NCBI RefSeq assembly: GCF_900110575.1
Contig: NZ_FOEF01000003.1
Coordinates: forward strand, 563,689 to 627,688
From: Amycolatopsis saalfeldensis
Lineage (GTDB): Bacteria; Actinomycetota; Actinomycetes; Mycobacteriales; Pseudonocardiaceae
DNA length: 64,000 nt
Reading direction: 5' to 3'
Below the pieces are notes generated by a model. The model was not told where the DNA came from. It saw only the letters and a list, made by a program, of their open reading frames with translations, and ran no database searches. Position 1 is the stretch's first letter; each line of letters opens with the position of its first letter. The position numbers and the translations under genes were made by a program. This document shows, piece by piece, positions 27,593-36,012 of the stretch.

Positions 27593-29611
27593 ATGACCGA
27601 CCTGAACCGACGCCGGTTCCTCCAGGTGGCGGGCGGCACCGCCGCCGCGTCCATGATGTCCGGCAGCATCGCCCGAGCCGCGGCCATCCCGGCGAACCAC
27701 CGTACCCGCAGCCTGCAGGATGTCGAGCACGTTGTCGTGCTGATGCAGGAGAACCGCTCGTTCGACCACTATTTCGGCACCCTGCGCGGGGTCCGCGGCT
27801 TCGGCGACCCGCGCCCGGTCACGCTGCCCAGCGGCAAGCCGGTGTGGAATCAGCCGGACGGGGCCAAGGACGTGCTGCCGTTCCGGCCCGAGGTGAGCAA
27901 CCTCGGGCTGCAGTTCGTCCAGGACCTGCCGCACGGCTGGAGCGACACCCACTCCGCGTGGAACGGCGGGAAGTACGACAACTGGGTGCCCGCCAAGGGC
28001 ACCACCACGATGGCCCACATGACCCGCGACGACATCCCGTTCCACTACGCGCTGGCCGACGCGTTCACCATCTGCGACGCCTACCACTGCTCGATGATGG
28101 GGTCGACCGACCCGAACCGCTACTACATGTGGACCGGGTACACCGGCAACGACGGCGTCGGCGGCGGCCCGGTCCTCGGCAACGACGAAAAGGGCTACAG
28201 CTGGACGACCTACCCCGAGCGGCTGGAGCAGGCCGGGGTGTCGTGGAAGATCTACCAGGACGTCGGCGACGGCCTCGACGCCGCCGGCTCGTGGGGCTGG
28301 ATCCCCGACGCCTACCGCGGCAACTACGGCGACAACTCGTTGCTGTACTTCAACCAGTACCGCAACGCCAAGGCGGGCGACCCGCTGTACGACAAGGCAC
28401 GGACCGGGACGAACGCGAAGAACGGCGACGGCTTCTTCGACGTCTTCAAGGCCGACGTCAAGGCCGGGAAGCTGCCGAGCGTCTCGTGGGTGGTCGCGCC
28501 CGAGGCGTTCACCGAGCACCCGAACTGGCCCGCCAACTACGGCGCCTGGTACGTCTCGCAGGTGCTCGACGCGCTGACCGCCTCGCCCGAGGTGTGGAGC
28601 AAGACCGCGCTGTTCATCACCTACGACGAGAACGACGGGTTCTTCGACCACATCGTGCCGCCGTACCCGCCGGCCACCGCCGCGCAGGGCGGCTCGACGG
28701 TCGACACGAAGTACGAGATCAACGACTCGCTGCCGTACGGGCTGGGCCAGCGCGTGCCGATGCTGGTCGTTTCGCCGTGGAGCAAGGGCGGCCGGGTGTG
28801 CTCGGAGGTCTTCGACCACACCTCGATCCTGCGGTTCCTGGAACGCCGGTTCGGCGTGCGGGAGACCAACATCTCGACCTGGCGCCGCGCGATCACCGGC
28901 GACCTGACCTCGGCGTTCGACTTCTCCGGCACCGACCCCAAGGTGCCGAGCCTGCCCTCGACCGCCGCGTACGTCCCGCCGGACCACGACCGGCACCCGG
29001 ACTACAAGCCGGTGCCGCCGGGCAACCCGGCCCTGCCGAAGCAGGAGCCCGGCCAGCGGCCCGCGCTGCCGCTGCCCTACGACCTGGCCGCCGACGGCAC
29101 GGTCGACCAGGGCAAGCTGACGGTGAAGTTCGCCAGCCACGGCGCGGCCGGGGCGGTTTTCCACGTGACCTCGTCCACGGACAAGAACGGCCCGTGGAGT
29201 TACACGGCCGGCGCCGGGCAGCAGACCACCGGGAGCTGGGCGGTGTCCGGGAACTACGACTACACCGTGCACGGCCCGAACGGGTTCTTCCGCCAGTTCA
29301 CCGGGCCGGGCGCCGGAGTCGAGGTCACCGCGGTCACCTCGCGTCGTGGCGGGGACCTCACGCTGGTGCTGACCAACAAGGGCACCGCCGCGGTCACGGT
29401 CGCGGTCCGCGCCGCCGCCGGGTATGGCTACGCCGGGCCCGAGACGCACCGCCTCCGCCCCGGCGCCCGGACGGAGCACACGGTCCGCACCGGCGCGACC
29501 GCGGGCTGGTACGACCTGACCGTCACGGCCGGGACCACGATCCGCCGTTTGGCGGGCCACGTGGAATGCGGGTCGCTGAGCCTCACCGACCCGGGCATCC
29601 GCAGCCACTGA
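27593..29611 (+). CDS. Phosphocholine-specific phospholipase C family enzyme, Tat-exported
   Basis: A 672-residue secreted phosphoesterase of the bacterial phospholipase C / acid phosphatase AcpA family. The twin-arginine signal NRRRFLQVAGG (residues 5-15) ends at a typical ARA-A site. Metal and catalytic motifs: MQENRSFDHYFGTLRG (nucleophile region), MMGSTDPNRYYMWTG, FITYDENDGFFDH and FDHTSILRFLERRFG. The last ~200 residues are two DUF756-type C-terminal domains of this family. It likely releases phosphate from phospholipids or related esters outside the cell. It is monocistronic and is followed by a perfect hairpin. Confidence 0.92.
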   Translation: MTDLNRRRFLQVAGGTAAASMMSGSIARAAAIPANHRTRSLQDVEHVVVLMQENRSFDHYFGTLRGVRGFGDPRPVTLPSGKPVWNQPDGAKDVLPFRPEVSNLGLQFVQDLPHGWSDTHSAWNGGKYDNWVPAKGTTTMAHMTRDDIPFHYALADAFTICDAYHCSMMGSTDPNRYYMWTGYTGNDGVGGGPVLGNDEKGYSWTTYPERLEQAGVSWKIYQDVGDGLDAAGSWGWIPDAYRGNYGDNSLLYFNQYRNAKAGDPLYDKARTGTNAKNGDGFFDVFKADVKAGKLPSVSWVVAPEAFTEHPNWPANYGAWYVSQVLDALTASPEVWSKTALFITYDENDGFFDHIVPPYPPATAAQGGSTVDTKYEINDSLPYGLGQRVPMLVVSPWSKGGRVCSEVFDHTSILRFLERRFGVRETNISTWRRAITGDLTSAFDFSGTDPKVPSLPSTAAYVPPDHDRHPDYKPVPPGNPALPKQEPGQRPALPLPYDLAADGTVDQGKLTVKFASHGAAGAVFHVTSSTDKNGPWSYTAGAGQQTTGSWAVSGNYDYTVHGPNGFFRQFTGPGAGVEVTAVTSRRGGDLTLVLTNKGTAAVTVAVRAAAGYGYAGPETHRLRPGARTEHTVRTGATAGWYDLTVTAGTTIRRLAGHVECGSLSLTDPGIRSH

Positions 29612-29617
29612 GGTAGT

Positions 29618-29653
29618 GACCGTGCCGTCCTGTCCGGGACGGCACGGTCCTTT
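29618..29653. terminator. Bidirectional terminator
   Basis: A perfect 13-bp stem (29618-29630 with 29637-29649) with a 6-base loop is followed by CTTTG. It separates the convergent phospholipase and alpha/beta hydrolase genes. Confidence 0.8.
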
Positions 29654-29657
29654 GTGG

Positions 29658-30491
29658 TCAGTGGGCTTCGCCGAGGAAGGCGAGCAGCGCCGCGGTCAGC
29701 TCGGCGGGCGCGTCCTCCTGGACGAGGTGGCCCGCGCCGGCGATGGGCTCCAGCCGCGCGCCGGGGATCCGGGCGACCAGCTCGGGTCCCTTCGCCGGCG
29801 GGATCCAGGTGTCGTCCTGGCCCCAGCAGACGAGCACCGGGATCGCGAGTTCGCCGTACCGGTCCTGCACTTCGTCGGTGAAGCGCTGGTCGGCTTGGGC
29901 GATCTGCCGGTAGAAGGCGGGTTGGCCGGTTTCACCGAGCCAGGGCGCGACGAGCCGGTCGAGGACCGCCGGGTGCAGGCCGGCGCTGCTCGCGGAGCCG
30001 ACGTACTCGCGCACCAGCGCGCCGTGCAGCGCGGGCGGCAGCTGCTCGAAGACCTCGGCGTGCTGCCCGACGAGCCGGAAGAACGGCGAGCCCCACGGCG
30101 CGAGCGCGACCGGGTCGACCAGCGCGAGCGCGCGGTAATCGGCGCCGTGCAGCAGATGCGCCCGCAGCGAGACGGCCCCGCCGAAGTCGTGCGCGACAAC
30201 CAGCGGCCGGTCGAGCCCCCAGTGCGCCAGCAGCTCGGTGAAGACCCGGCCCTGGGCCGCGAGCGAGACGTCCTGGCCGGCGGCCTGCTCCGAAGCCCCG
30301 TACCCGGGCATGTCCCAGACGAACACGTGATGCCGCCGGGCGAGCGACCGCGCCACCGCCCGCCAGACGTAGGATGAAAACGGTGTCCCGTGCACCAGGA
30401 CGACCGGGTCCTGCCCACGCGGCCCCAGCTCGGCCCACCGGACTTCGCCGGCGCTGCTGGGAAAGGTCTCGGGCAGCTGCCATTCGCTCAC
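29658..30491 (-). CDS. Alpha/beta hydrolase, haloalkane-dehalogenase/epoxide-hydrolase-like
   Basis: A 277-residue cytoplasmic hydrolase. GTG 30491 follows GAGAGGA at good spacing; the frame stays open far upstream but without coding character. Oxyanion motif HGTPFSS at residues 34-40. The nucleophile is Asp102 in VVAHDFGGAV, the acid nucleophile of dehalogenases and epoxide hydrolases rather than the serine of esterases. The late histidine is in GAGHLVQED. The substrate is unknown. Confidence 0.87.
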   Translation of the reverse strand: MSEWQLPETFPSSAGEVRWAELGPRGQDPVVLVHGTPFSSYVWRAVARSLARRHHVFVWDMPGYGASEQAAGQDVSLAAQGRVFTELLAHWGLDRPLVVAHDFGGAVSLRAHLLHGADYRALALVDPVALAPWGSPFFRLVGQHAEVFEQLPPALHGALVREYVGSASSAGLHPAVLDRLVAPWLGETGQPAFYRQIAQADQRFTDEVQDRYGELAIPVLVCWGQDDTWIPPAKGPELVARIPGARLEPIAGAGHLVQEDAPAELTAALLAFLGEAH

Positions 30492-30580
30492 GGACGCGGT
30501 TCCTCTCACGTAGTGGGTCGGACGGTGCGAGTCCCAACAGTAAGACTGGGGCGCCGGGAGCCGCCCCGCCGGTTCACGCT

Positions 30581-30976
30581 TCAGAACCGAGGCAGACGCC
30601 GACGCAGGGTGAATGAGGCCACGGTCGCACAAGCTACGGTCAGCGCTGCGGTCACAAATACTGCGACCAGGGCCGTGGTGCTCAGGGGAGTCGTGTTGCC
30701 TCTGCCGCCGGACACCGCGAGCACGATGAGGCAGCCGAAAATATCGACCACTATCGCGCACAGCCACATGGCGAGCAGGAGTGTGCGCACACCGTTCGGC
30801 AGTGGCTGACGGGCCGCGATGCGGGAGCTGGTGAGTGCTCCGATCCCGGAAAGCAGCAGCGCGAACGCGCCGGCGCCGAGAAAGATCAGTCCGAAGTAGA
30901 ACAGCGGGTGCGTGCCGCTTGGCGACGCCAACCCGAGCCACGCAAGTGCTATCCACGCCAAGGCGGTCACTATCAC
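30581..30976 (-). CDS. Small four-helix membrane protein, unknown
   Basis: About 131 residues if translation begins at GTG 30976. The frame is open further upstream but without a good start. Four hydrophobic segments are clear: VTALAWIALAWLGLA, FYFGLIFLGAGAFALLLSGI, TLLLAMWLCAIVVDIFGCLI and TALVAVFVTAALTVACATVA, ending in a basic tail RRRLPRF. Codon use is less GC-biased than its neighbours, which hints at relaxed selection or recent acquisition. It lies ~140 bp downstream of kup in the same direction. No family recognised. Confidence 0.55.
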   Translation of the reverse strand: MIVTALAWIALAWLGLASPSGTHPLFYFGLIFLGAGAFALLLSGIGALTSSRIAARQPLPNGVRTLLLAMWLCAIVVDIFGCLIVLAVSGGRGNTTPLSTTALVAVFVTAALTVACATVASFTLRRRLPRF

Positions 30977-31116
30977 CGCAGCCGCGCCCGCTGCCCGCGA
31001 GGCTGCGGCTACCTCGCCAGGCCGGACTTGCCCTGTATGGCGGCCGCACCGGCGACGGCCGCGATCGCGGCCGGGCCCCCCTTGCTTCGGGCCAGTGCTC
31101 TTGCCACAACCGCTTT

Positions 31117-33051
31117 CTACAGCTCGATCCGGGTCCCCATCACCACGGTCCGGTCGACCGGCAGGCGGAACGAGGCGGCTTGGGACGCGGCGTTGTGGGC
31201 CAGGCCGATGAACAGCCGCTTCTGCCACGTGGGCATGCCGCCCGGCGGGCCGGGCTCGATGGTGACCCTGGAGAGGAAGTAGAACGCGCTGTCCAGGTCG
31301 GTCTCCAGCTCGCTGGTGAGCATGAACGCGTCGCGCAGGGCGGCGGGGATGTCGGCGTCGTCGGAGAAGCCGAAGCGGACCGACAGGTGCACGATGCCGT
31401 CGTCGGCGTGGGAGAGGGAGTCGACGGCGAGGCGATCGTTGCGCGACACGTGCGGCACGCTCTCGAAGATCACCGAGACGATCACGACGTGCTCGTGGAC
31501 GGCGCCGTTGAACTCGACGTTGGCGCGCAACGCCAGCGGCACCGTCTCCTTGGTCGGGTGCGGGAACACCGCCGTGCCGGGTACCCGCGTCGGCGGGTTC
31601 TCGTGGAGCTGGTCGACGAAGTCCGACAGCTTGCCCTCGGTTTCGGTGCGCCGGTCGGTGATCAGGCGGCGCCCGCGCTGCCAGACCAGCATGATCGTGA
31701 CGGCCGTCCCGCCCAGCAGCAGCGGCAGCCAGCCGCCGTGCACGACCTTGGTCAGGTTGGCCGCGAAGAAGATCAGCTCGACACCGCCGAAGACGACGGC
31801 CACCAGCGTCAGCTGCCATCGCGGCCAGTGCCACACGGAGGCGGCCAGGATCAGGAACAGCGCGGTGGTCAGCAGCAGCGTGCCGGTCACGGCCACCCCG
31901 TAGGCGGTGGCCAGCGAAGCCGACGAGCCGAACGTGGCCATCAGGACCAGCACCGCGCCCATCAGGATCCAGTTCACCCCGGGCACGTAGATCTGGCCGC
32001 TCTCCTCCTTGGAGGTGTGCCGGACGGTCAGGTGCGGCAGGAAGCCCAGCCGGATCGCCTGCCGGGTCACCGAGAACGCGCCGGAGATGACCGCCTGGGA
32101 CGCGATCACGGTGGCGAAGGTGGCCAGCACGACCATCGGGATCTGCGCCCAGCTCGGGACGAGCAGGTAGAACGGGTTCTTCACGGAGCCGGGCTCGCCG
32201 AGGATCAGCGCGCCCTGGCCGAGGTAGTTCAGGATCAGCGCGGGGAACACGACGGCGAACCAGGCCCGGCGGATCGGCGGCCGGCCGAAGTGCCCCATGT
32301 CGGCGTACAGCGCTTCGGCGCCGGTGATCGACAGCACCACGGCGCCCATCGCGATGAAGGCGATGTACGGGTGATCGAAGAAGAAGCCCGCCGCGTACGT
32401 GGGGGAGAGGCTCCGCAGGATCCCCGGCCGCTCGAAGATGTGCGGCAGGCCGAGCACCGCCAGCGCCAGGAACCACAGCAGCATCACCGGCCCGAACAGC
32501 CGGCCCACCCGGTGGGTGCCGAACCGCTGCGCGAGGAACAGCACGATCAGGATGACCGCGCCGATGGGCAGGATGGACCCGCTGATGCTGGGGGCGACGA
32601 CGTCGATGCCCTCCACCGCGGACAGCACGGAGATCGCGGGGGTGATGACGCTGTCGCCGAAGAACAGCGACGCGCCGATCACCCCCAGCATCGTGGCCAC
32701 CGCGACCAGCCGCTTCCGGTCCGAGATCTGCCGCCGGATGAGCGCGGCCAGCGCCAGGATGCCGCCCTCGCCGTCGTTGTCGGCGCGCATCACGAAGAGC
32801 ACGTACTTCACCGAGACGACGACCAGGATCGACCAGAACACCAGCGACAGCACGCCGTAGACGTCGTCGGGCACCGGCTTCACCGCGCCGTTGTCGATCG
32901 AGAACACGGTCTGCAACGCGTACAGCGGGCTGGTGCCGATGTCCCCGAACACCACCCCGAGCGCGCCCAGGGCCAGTGCCGCGCCCGCGGACCGCCGCGG
33001 GTGCCCGGCGCCGTGGGCGGACGGCTTCGCTTCGTTCTGCTCAGAGCTCAC
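31117..33051 (-). CDS. kup: Low-affinity potassium transporter Kup
   Basis: A 644-residue proton-coupled potassium importer of the KUP/HAK/KT family. The signature GALGVVFGDIGTSPLYALQT lies at residues ~28-47. Twelve membrane helices are followed by a cytoplasmic C-terminal domain (EGKLSDFVDQLHENPPTRVP onward) of the usual length. VVFGDIGTSPLYA contains the conserved acidic coupling residue. I see no c-di-AMP riboswitch in the 79 bp upstream. It is transcribed in the same direction as the methyltransferase operon but is probably separate. Confidence 0.95.
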   Translation of the reverse strand: MSSEQNEAKPSAHGAGHPRRSAGAALALGALGVVFGDIGTSPLYALQTVFSIDNGAVKPVPDDVYGVLSLVFWSILVVVSVKYVLFVMRADNDGEGGILALAALIRRQISDRKRLVAVATMLGVIGASLFFGDSVITPAISVLSAVEGIDVVAPSISGSILPIGAVILIVLFLAQRFGTHRVGRLFGPVMLLWFLALAVLGLPHIFERPGILRSLSPTYAAGFFFDHPYIAFIAMGAVVLSITGAEALYADMGHFGRPPIRRAWFAVVFPALILNYLGQGALILGEPGSVKNPFYLLVPSWAQIPMVVLATFATVIASQAVISGAFSVTRQAIRLGFLPHLTVRHTSKEESGQIYVPGVNWILMGAVLVLMATFGSSASLATAYGVAVTGTLLLTTALFLILAASVWHWPRWQLTLVAVVFGGVELIFFAANLTKVVHGGWLPLLLGGTAVTIMLVWQRGRRLITDRRTETEGKLSDFVDQLHENPPTRVPGTAVFPHPTKETVPLALRANVEFNGAVHEHVVIVSVIFESVPHVSRNDRLAVDSLSHADDGIVHLSVRFGFSDDADIPAALRDAFMLTSELETDLDSAFYFLSRVTIEPGPPGGMPTWQKRLFIGLAHNAASQAASFRLPVDRTVVMGTRIEL

Positions 33052-33130
33052 CGGGTCAGTCTGCCCGGCCCGGCCGCCCCGGTCGCGCCGGCACCGCCGC
33101 GCGTCAGCCGGTGTTCACCTCCCGGGTGGT

Positions 33131-34006
33131 TCAGGTGGCGGCGACCAGGAAGTCTTCGCCGCTGGACGGGCGGAGGCCGTCGGGGCGGCCGGCGAAGTAG
33201 CGTTCGGACAGTGCGGTTCCGGGAACGTGCCGGATGTCCGTGAAGCCCGTTTCCCGGGCCATTTCCAGCATTTCCCGCGGTGGGTACAGGCTGACGAACG
33301 GCGTGCCGGAGGCCTTCGCACCGGTCCGGACCGTCTTGAGCCCCGGGCGGTCGGCCTCGTCGAGCAGCTCGGGCGGCAGCAGGAACGTCATGGCCACAGT
33401 GGACCCGGCGGCGAGCCGGGCGAGCTGTCGCAGCGTCGCCCGGGTGGTCTCTTTCGCGAGGTACATGCTGACGCCGGTCGAGGCGACGACCGCGGGCTCG
33501 GCCGGGTCGAAGCCCGCCGCGACCAGCCGGTCCCACCAGGACTGCCCGGATTCGAAGTCGACCGGCACCAGGCGCAGCGAATCGGGCACCGGGTGGCCGA
33601 GTTCGAGCAGCCGCCGCCGTTTCCACGCCTGGGTGCCGGGCTGGTCGATCTCGAACACCCGCAGCCGCGCGGCCAGGTCCGGCCGGCGCTGGACGAAGGT
33701 GTCCAGTCCCGCGCCCAGCAGCACGTACTGGCCGACGCTGCGCCCGGCCTGCTCGGCGACGAGGTCTTCGACGAACCGCGCGCGGGACACCACCCCGGCC
33801 CGGAACGGCCGGGTGCCGTCCGGGTCCATGTCGGGCCGCCGTCGCCAGCCCTCGCCGGGATCGGCGAGCCGCAGGGCGAAATCGTCCTCGAAGACGTGCG
33901 GTGGCGCGTCGGCTTCCAGGTGCAGCGCCCGCCAGAGCGCGACGCGCACGGCGGTGTGGTCCGGCTCGGTGTCCATAGTGTCCACTGTGGTCGCTTCGCC
34001 GGTCAC
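33131..34006 (-). CDS. SAM-dependent methyltransferase, TIGR00027 / mycobacterial Rv0145-like family
   Basis: A 291-residue class I methyltransferase of the actinobacterial family often called putative leucine carboxyl methyltransferase-like. The SAM loop is YVLLGAGLDTFVQR (residues ~93-106). The acidic ribose-binding residue is in RVFEIDQPGTQAWKR, and VVASTGVSMYL forms the next strand. The GTG start at 34006 overlaps the VOC stop by 4 bp, making a three-gene operon RHH-VOC-methyltransferase. ATG 33976 is an alternative start. Substrate unknown. Confidence 0.88.
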   Translation of the reverse strand: MTGEATTVDTMDTEPDHTAVRVALWRALHLEADAPPHVFEDDFALRLADPGEGWRRRPDMDPDGTRPFRAGVVSRARFVEDLVAEQAGRSVGQYVLLGAGLDTFVQRRPDLAARLRVFEIDQPGTQAWKRRRLLELGHPVPDSLRLVPVDFESGQSWWDRLVAAGFDPAEPAVVASTGVSMYLAKETTRATLRQLARLAAGSTVAMTFLLPPELLDEADRPGLKTVRTGAKASGTPFVSLYPPREMLEMARETGFTDIRHVPGTALSERYFAGRPDGLRPSSGEDFLVAAT

Positions 34007-34347
34007 TTCGATCCCGGTGCCTGCAGGACCCAGATCCGCCCGTCGGGATCGCGGACGGCCATTTCCCTGGTGCCGTAATGGGTTTCCTCGAACGGGGCGA
34101 CGACCTCGAGCGCGGGATCCGGTTCGAACGCGTCGGCGTCGGGCACCGTCAGCACGAGCCGCGACCGGGTATCCTGGTCCTCGGGCACCTCGACGATGAA
34201 CACCCGCGGCCCGTCGCCGCCCCGCAGCTGACCCGAGTTGTGGTCGGTTTCGAAATCCAGCTCGAAACCCAGTGCCTGGAGGAACTTCGCCGCCTTGCCC
34301 CAGTTGTGGGTCTCCAGGAACACGGCTTCGATCCCTTGAGTGGTCAT
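34003..34347 (-). CDS. VOC (glyoxalase/bleomycin-resistance fold) protein
   Basis: A 114-residue single-domain vicinal-oxygen-chelate protein, probably a dimer. It begins [20 protein letters not shown] and ends [15 protein letters not shown], the typical last strand with a metal-ligand-like position. Family roles include dioxygenases, isomerases and drug-sequestering proteins. The ATG overlaps the stop of a small ribbon-helix-helix gene (ATGA) and the GTG of the methyltransferase overlaps its stop. Confidence 0.87.
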   Translation of the reverse strand: MTTQGIEAVFLETHNWGKAAKFLQALGFELDFETDHNSGQLRGGDGPRVFIVEVPEDQDTRSRLVLTVPDADAFEPDPALEVVAPFEETHYGTREMAVRDPDGRIWVLQAPGSK

Positions 34348-34520
34348 GATGGTTCCTTCCCCGGTGGACGCTGTTCGCTGGGCTCGTCGAGGTAGGCGCG
34401 CAGCGCGTCCGCGACCAGTGCCGAGAGGGACGAGCCCGTCTCGATGGCGCGGAACTTCACCTGCTTGATCAACCCGACCGGCAGGTACACGTTGAACTGC
34501 TTGACGTCCTCTTCGGCCAC
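34344..34520 (-). CDS. Ribbon-helix-helix (CopG/Arc-type) DNA-binding protein, 58 residues
   Basis: A small gene starting at GTG 34520, reading [20 protein letters not shown], then [20 protein letters not shown] and a short charged tail. The beta strand [11 protein letters not shown] and the two helices are the ribbon-helix-helix pattern of antitoxin-like repressors. Its stop overlaps the VOC start by 4 bp. A 12-bp palindrome lies 10 bp upstream of the start. A TAGTAT box (34526-34531 read leftward) would start transcription at the GTG, suggesting a leaderless, self-repressed operon. No toxin gene is adjacent. Confidence 0.8.
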   Translation of the reverse strand: MAEEDVKQFNVYLPVGLIKQVKFRAIETGSSLSALVADALRAYLDEPSEQRPPGKEPS

Positions 34521-34529
34521 CGGTCGATA

Positions 34530-34541
34530 CTAGCATGCTAG
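34530..34541. promoter_or_regulatory. 12-bp perfect palindrome, candidate RHH operator
   Basis: CTAGCATGCTAG is fully self-complementary and overlaps the putative -10 box of the ribbon-helix-helix gene. Short palindromes of this size are typical Arc/CopG binding sites. CTAG-containing sites are generally scarce in GC-rich genomes, which makes it stand out. Confidence 0.5.
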
Positions 34542-35683
34542 CAATCGTCTGTGACCACTACTTTTTCCTCAGCGCCGTCGGAGAGGAACGCGGACAGCCG
34601 CTGTCCCTCCTCGGTGACGGCGGTGCGGTCGGCCCGGGAGAGGCGGCGCAGGGGGTGGACGGTCACGGTGCCCGCGTCGTCCGTCCAGGTCGCGGAGACC
34701 CGGCCGTCGACCAGGACGAAGCGCTCGCCGGCGACGGACAGGCCCCGGTGGGCGTCGTCGATGATGCGGCCGCGGTCGGCGTAACCGAGCACCGCGTTGT
34801 CGAACGCGGGCAGGAATCGCACCGGGGCGGGGGTTTCGGGGTCCGGTCGCGGCGAGCCGGGCAGGTCCAGCAGTTCCCGGCCGCGTTCGTCGCGAAAGGA
34901 CACCAGCTCGTCGCGGATCGCGGCCACCGCGCCCGGCAGCCCGGCGACGCCGCTCCAGCCGCGCAGGTCGGCCGTCGCGGCCGGGCCGTAGGCGGCCAAG
35001 TAGCGTCGTGCCAGCGCTTTCCCGGCCGGATCGGCTTTTCCCGCTGGGTCGGCTTTCCCGGCCGGAGCCGGTGCGCCCGTGGAGCCGCCGGACGGCAGCG
35101 GGTCGACCTCGCGGCCGAGCCAATCGGACATCGGCAGGTACCGGGCGCCCGCTTTTGTGCGCCACAGCCCGCGCGGCGGCACCTGCACCGCCGGGATGAG
35201 GGCCGCGATCAGCATTTCGCCCAGCGCCTGCGGGCCCGGCTCCGGCCAGCGATCGGCGACGGCCCGCGCGAGTTCGCCCATGGTGCGCGGCTCGCCGTCG
35301 GCCAGCACCGCGCGGCCGGCCGCCGCGAGCTCGCCGAGGTCCACCCCGGCCAGCTCGCCGCGGTAGGTGCCGAGCACCCGCTGCCGCAGCATGGCGTCGT
35401 GCCGCGCCCGCCAGGCCAGTGCGTCGCCGGCGGCCACGAGGTGGACGGTGCGGCGCATCAGGTGCGTCCGCACCACCTCCCGCCCGGTCAGCAGCTCGTC
35501 CAGCGAAGCCGGGCCGAACGCGCGCAGCCGCGACCAGAGCCCGGTGAACGGCGCCTGCGGCTCCTGCGCCTGCAGCCCGCCGAGGTGCGTCACGGCGTCG
35601 AGCACCGGCAGGCCGGCGCGTTCGAGCAGGAGCTGCCGGGCGAGCGTCGCGCGATTGAGCGCCCGGGCGTCCAGCACGGTCAT
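34538..35683 (-). CDS. Winged-helix DNA-binding protein, AlkZ / HTH_42 family
   Basis: A 381-residue member of the HTH_42 family. AlkZ-type members are DNA glycosylases that unhook interstrand crosslinks and resist genotoxic natural products. The catalytic QxQ motif appears as LQAQEPQAPF (residues ~36-45), with RTHLMRRTVHLV further on. Residues ~206-222 are a threefold hexapeptide repeat (ADPAGK) encoded by 18-bp units, inserted in a loop. The C-terminal part ADRGRIIDDAHRGLSVAGER is conserved. Many paralogues in actinomycetes have no tested activity. Confidence 0.85.
   Translation of the reverse strand: MTVLDARALNRATLARQLLLERAGLPVLDAVTHLGGLQAQEPQAPFTGLWSRLRAFGPASLDELLTGREVVRTHLMRRTVHLVAAGDALAWRARHDAMLRQRVLGTYRGELAGVDLGELAAAGRAVLADGEPRTMGELARAVADRWPEPGPQALGEMLIAALIPAVQVPPRGLWRTKAGARYLPMSDWLGREVDPLPSGGSTGAPAPAGKADPAGKADPAGKALARRYLAAYGPAATADLRGWSGVAGLPGAVAAIRDELVSFRDERGRELLDLPGSPRPDPETPAPVRFLPAFDNAVLGYADRGRIIDDAHRGLSVAGERFVLVDGRVSATWTDDAGTVTVHPLRRLSRADRTAVTEEGQRLSAFLSDGAEEKVVVTDDC
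35016..35069 (-). repeat. 18-bp in-frame repeat, three copies
   Basis: Units at 35016-35033, 35034-35051 and 35052-35069 (opening GCTTTCCCGGCCGG or GCTTTTCCCGCTGG on the plus strand) encode a tandem hexapeptide in the AlkZ-like protein. The frame is preserved. Confidence 0.8.
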
Positions 35684-35741
35684 GCCGGTCCACCCGGCCC
35701 ACAGAGGTTCACCATGCCGCTTCTTCGTCGATTCCCTTGAC

Positions 35742-35844
35742 TCAATGGGACTTCCGGCCGTACTCGTGCTGGTGCGCGATCGTCCACTGCGGGACCTCGC
35801 GGGTGACGAGGTCGGCGCGCTCGGGGTCGAGAGTGGGTGCTCAC
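35742..35844 (-). pseudogene. Frameshifted 33-codon microprotein gene
   Basis: GGAGGA precedes GTG 35844. After three codons (GTG AGC ACC) the good frame is one base out. Removing one C from the ACCC run gives an uninterrupted 33-residue frame, TLDPERADLVTREVPQWTIA followed by HQHEYGRKSH and TGA. In that frame 28 of 29 checked codons end in G or C, whereas the as-written frame does not show this bias. So it is a real small coding region carrying a one-base insertion, or a sequencing error. I do not recognise the peptide. Confidence 0.5.
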
Positions 35845-36012
35845 GGTGGTGGCTTCCTCCGGTCGTGATCGAGTCACCACGATTCTGGCAGGGGAAGCGG
35901 ACAGGGTGTGGCCGCTACTCGGGGACAGCCGGGAATTTCCGCCGAAAGGCTTCAGCGGCCGCGGTTGCGTGAACGTCTCCGCGGGCGGCGCGGATCTGGC
36001 AAGCTCGGGTGG
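35845..36012. other. Divergent intergenic region without a gene
   Basis: Together with the microprotein remnant this fills the 329 bp between the AlkZ-like gene and the glycosyltransferase. No further open frame with coding bias is visible. It should hold the promoters for both directions; no clear boxes were identified. Confidence 0.4.

Noticed and set aside
33052..33130. A c-di-AMP (ydaO-type) riboswitch before kup
   Set aside because: The 79-bp gap is too short and lacks the conserved core.
30835..33243. An 802-residue frame opposite kup
   Set aside because: Antisense shadow of a membrane protein gene, made of Gln/His/Arg-rich sequence with no known fold.
34344..34520. A toxin-antitoxin pair led by the RHH protein
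   Set aside because: The adjacent genes are VOC and methyltransferase proteins, not toxins; no second small gene is present.
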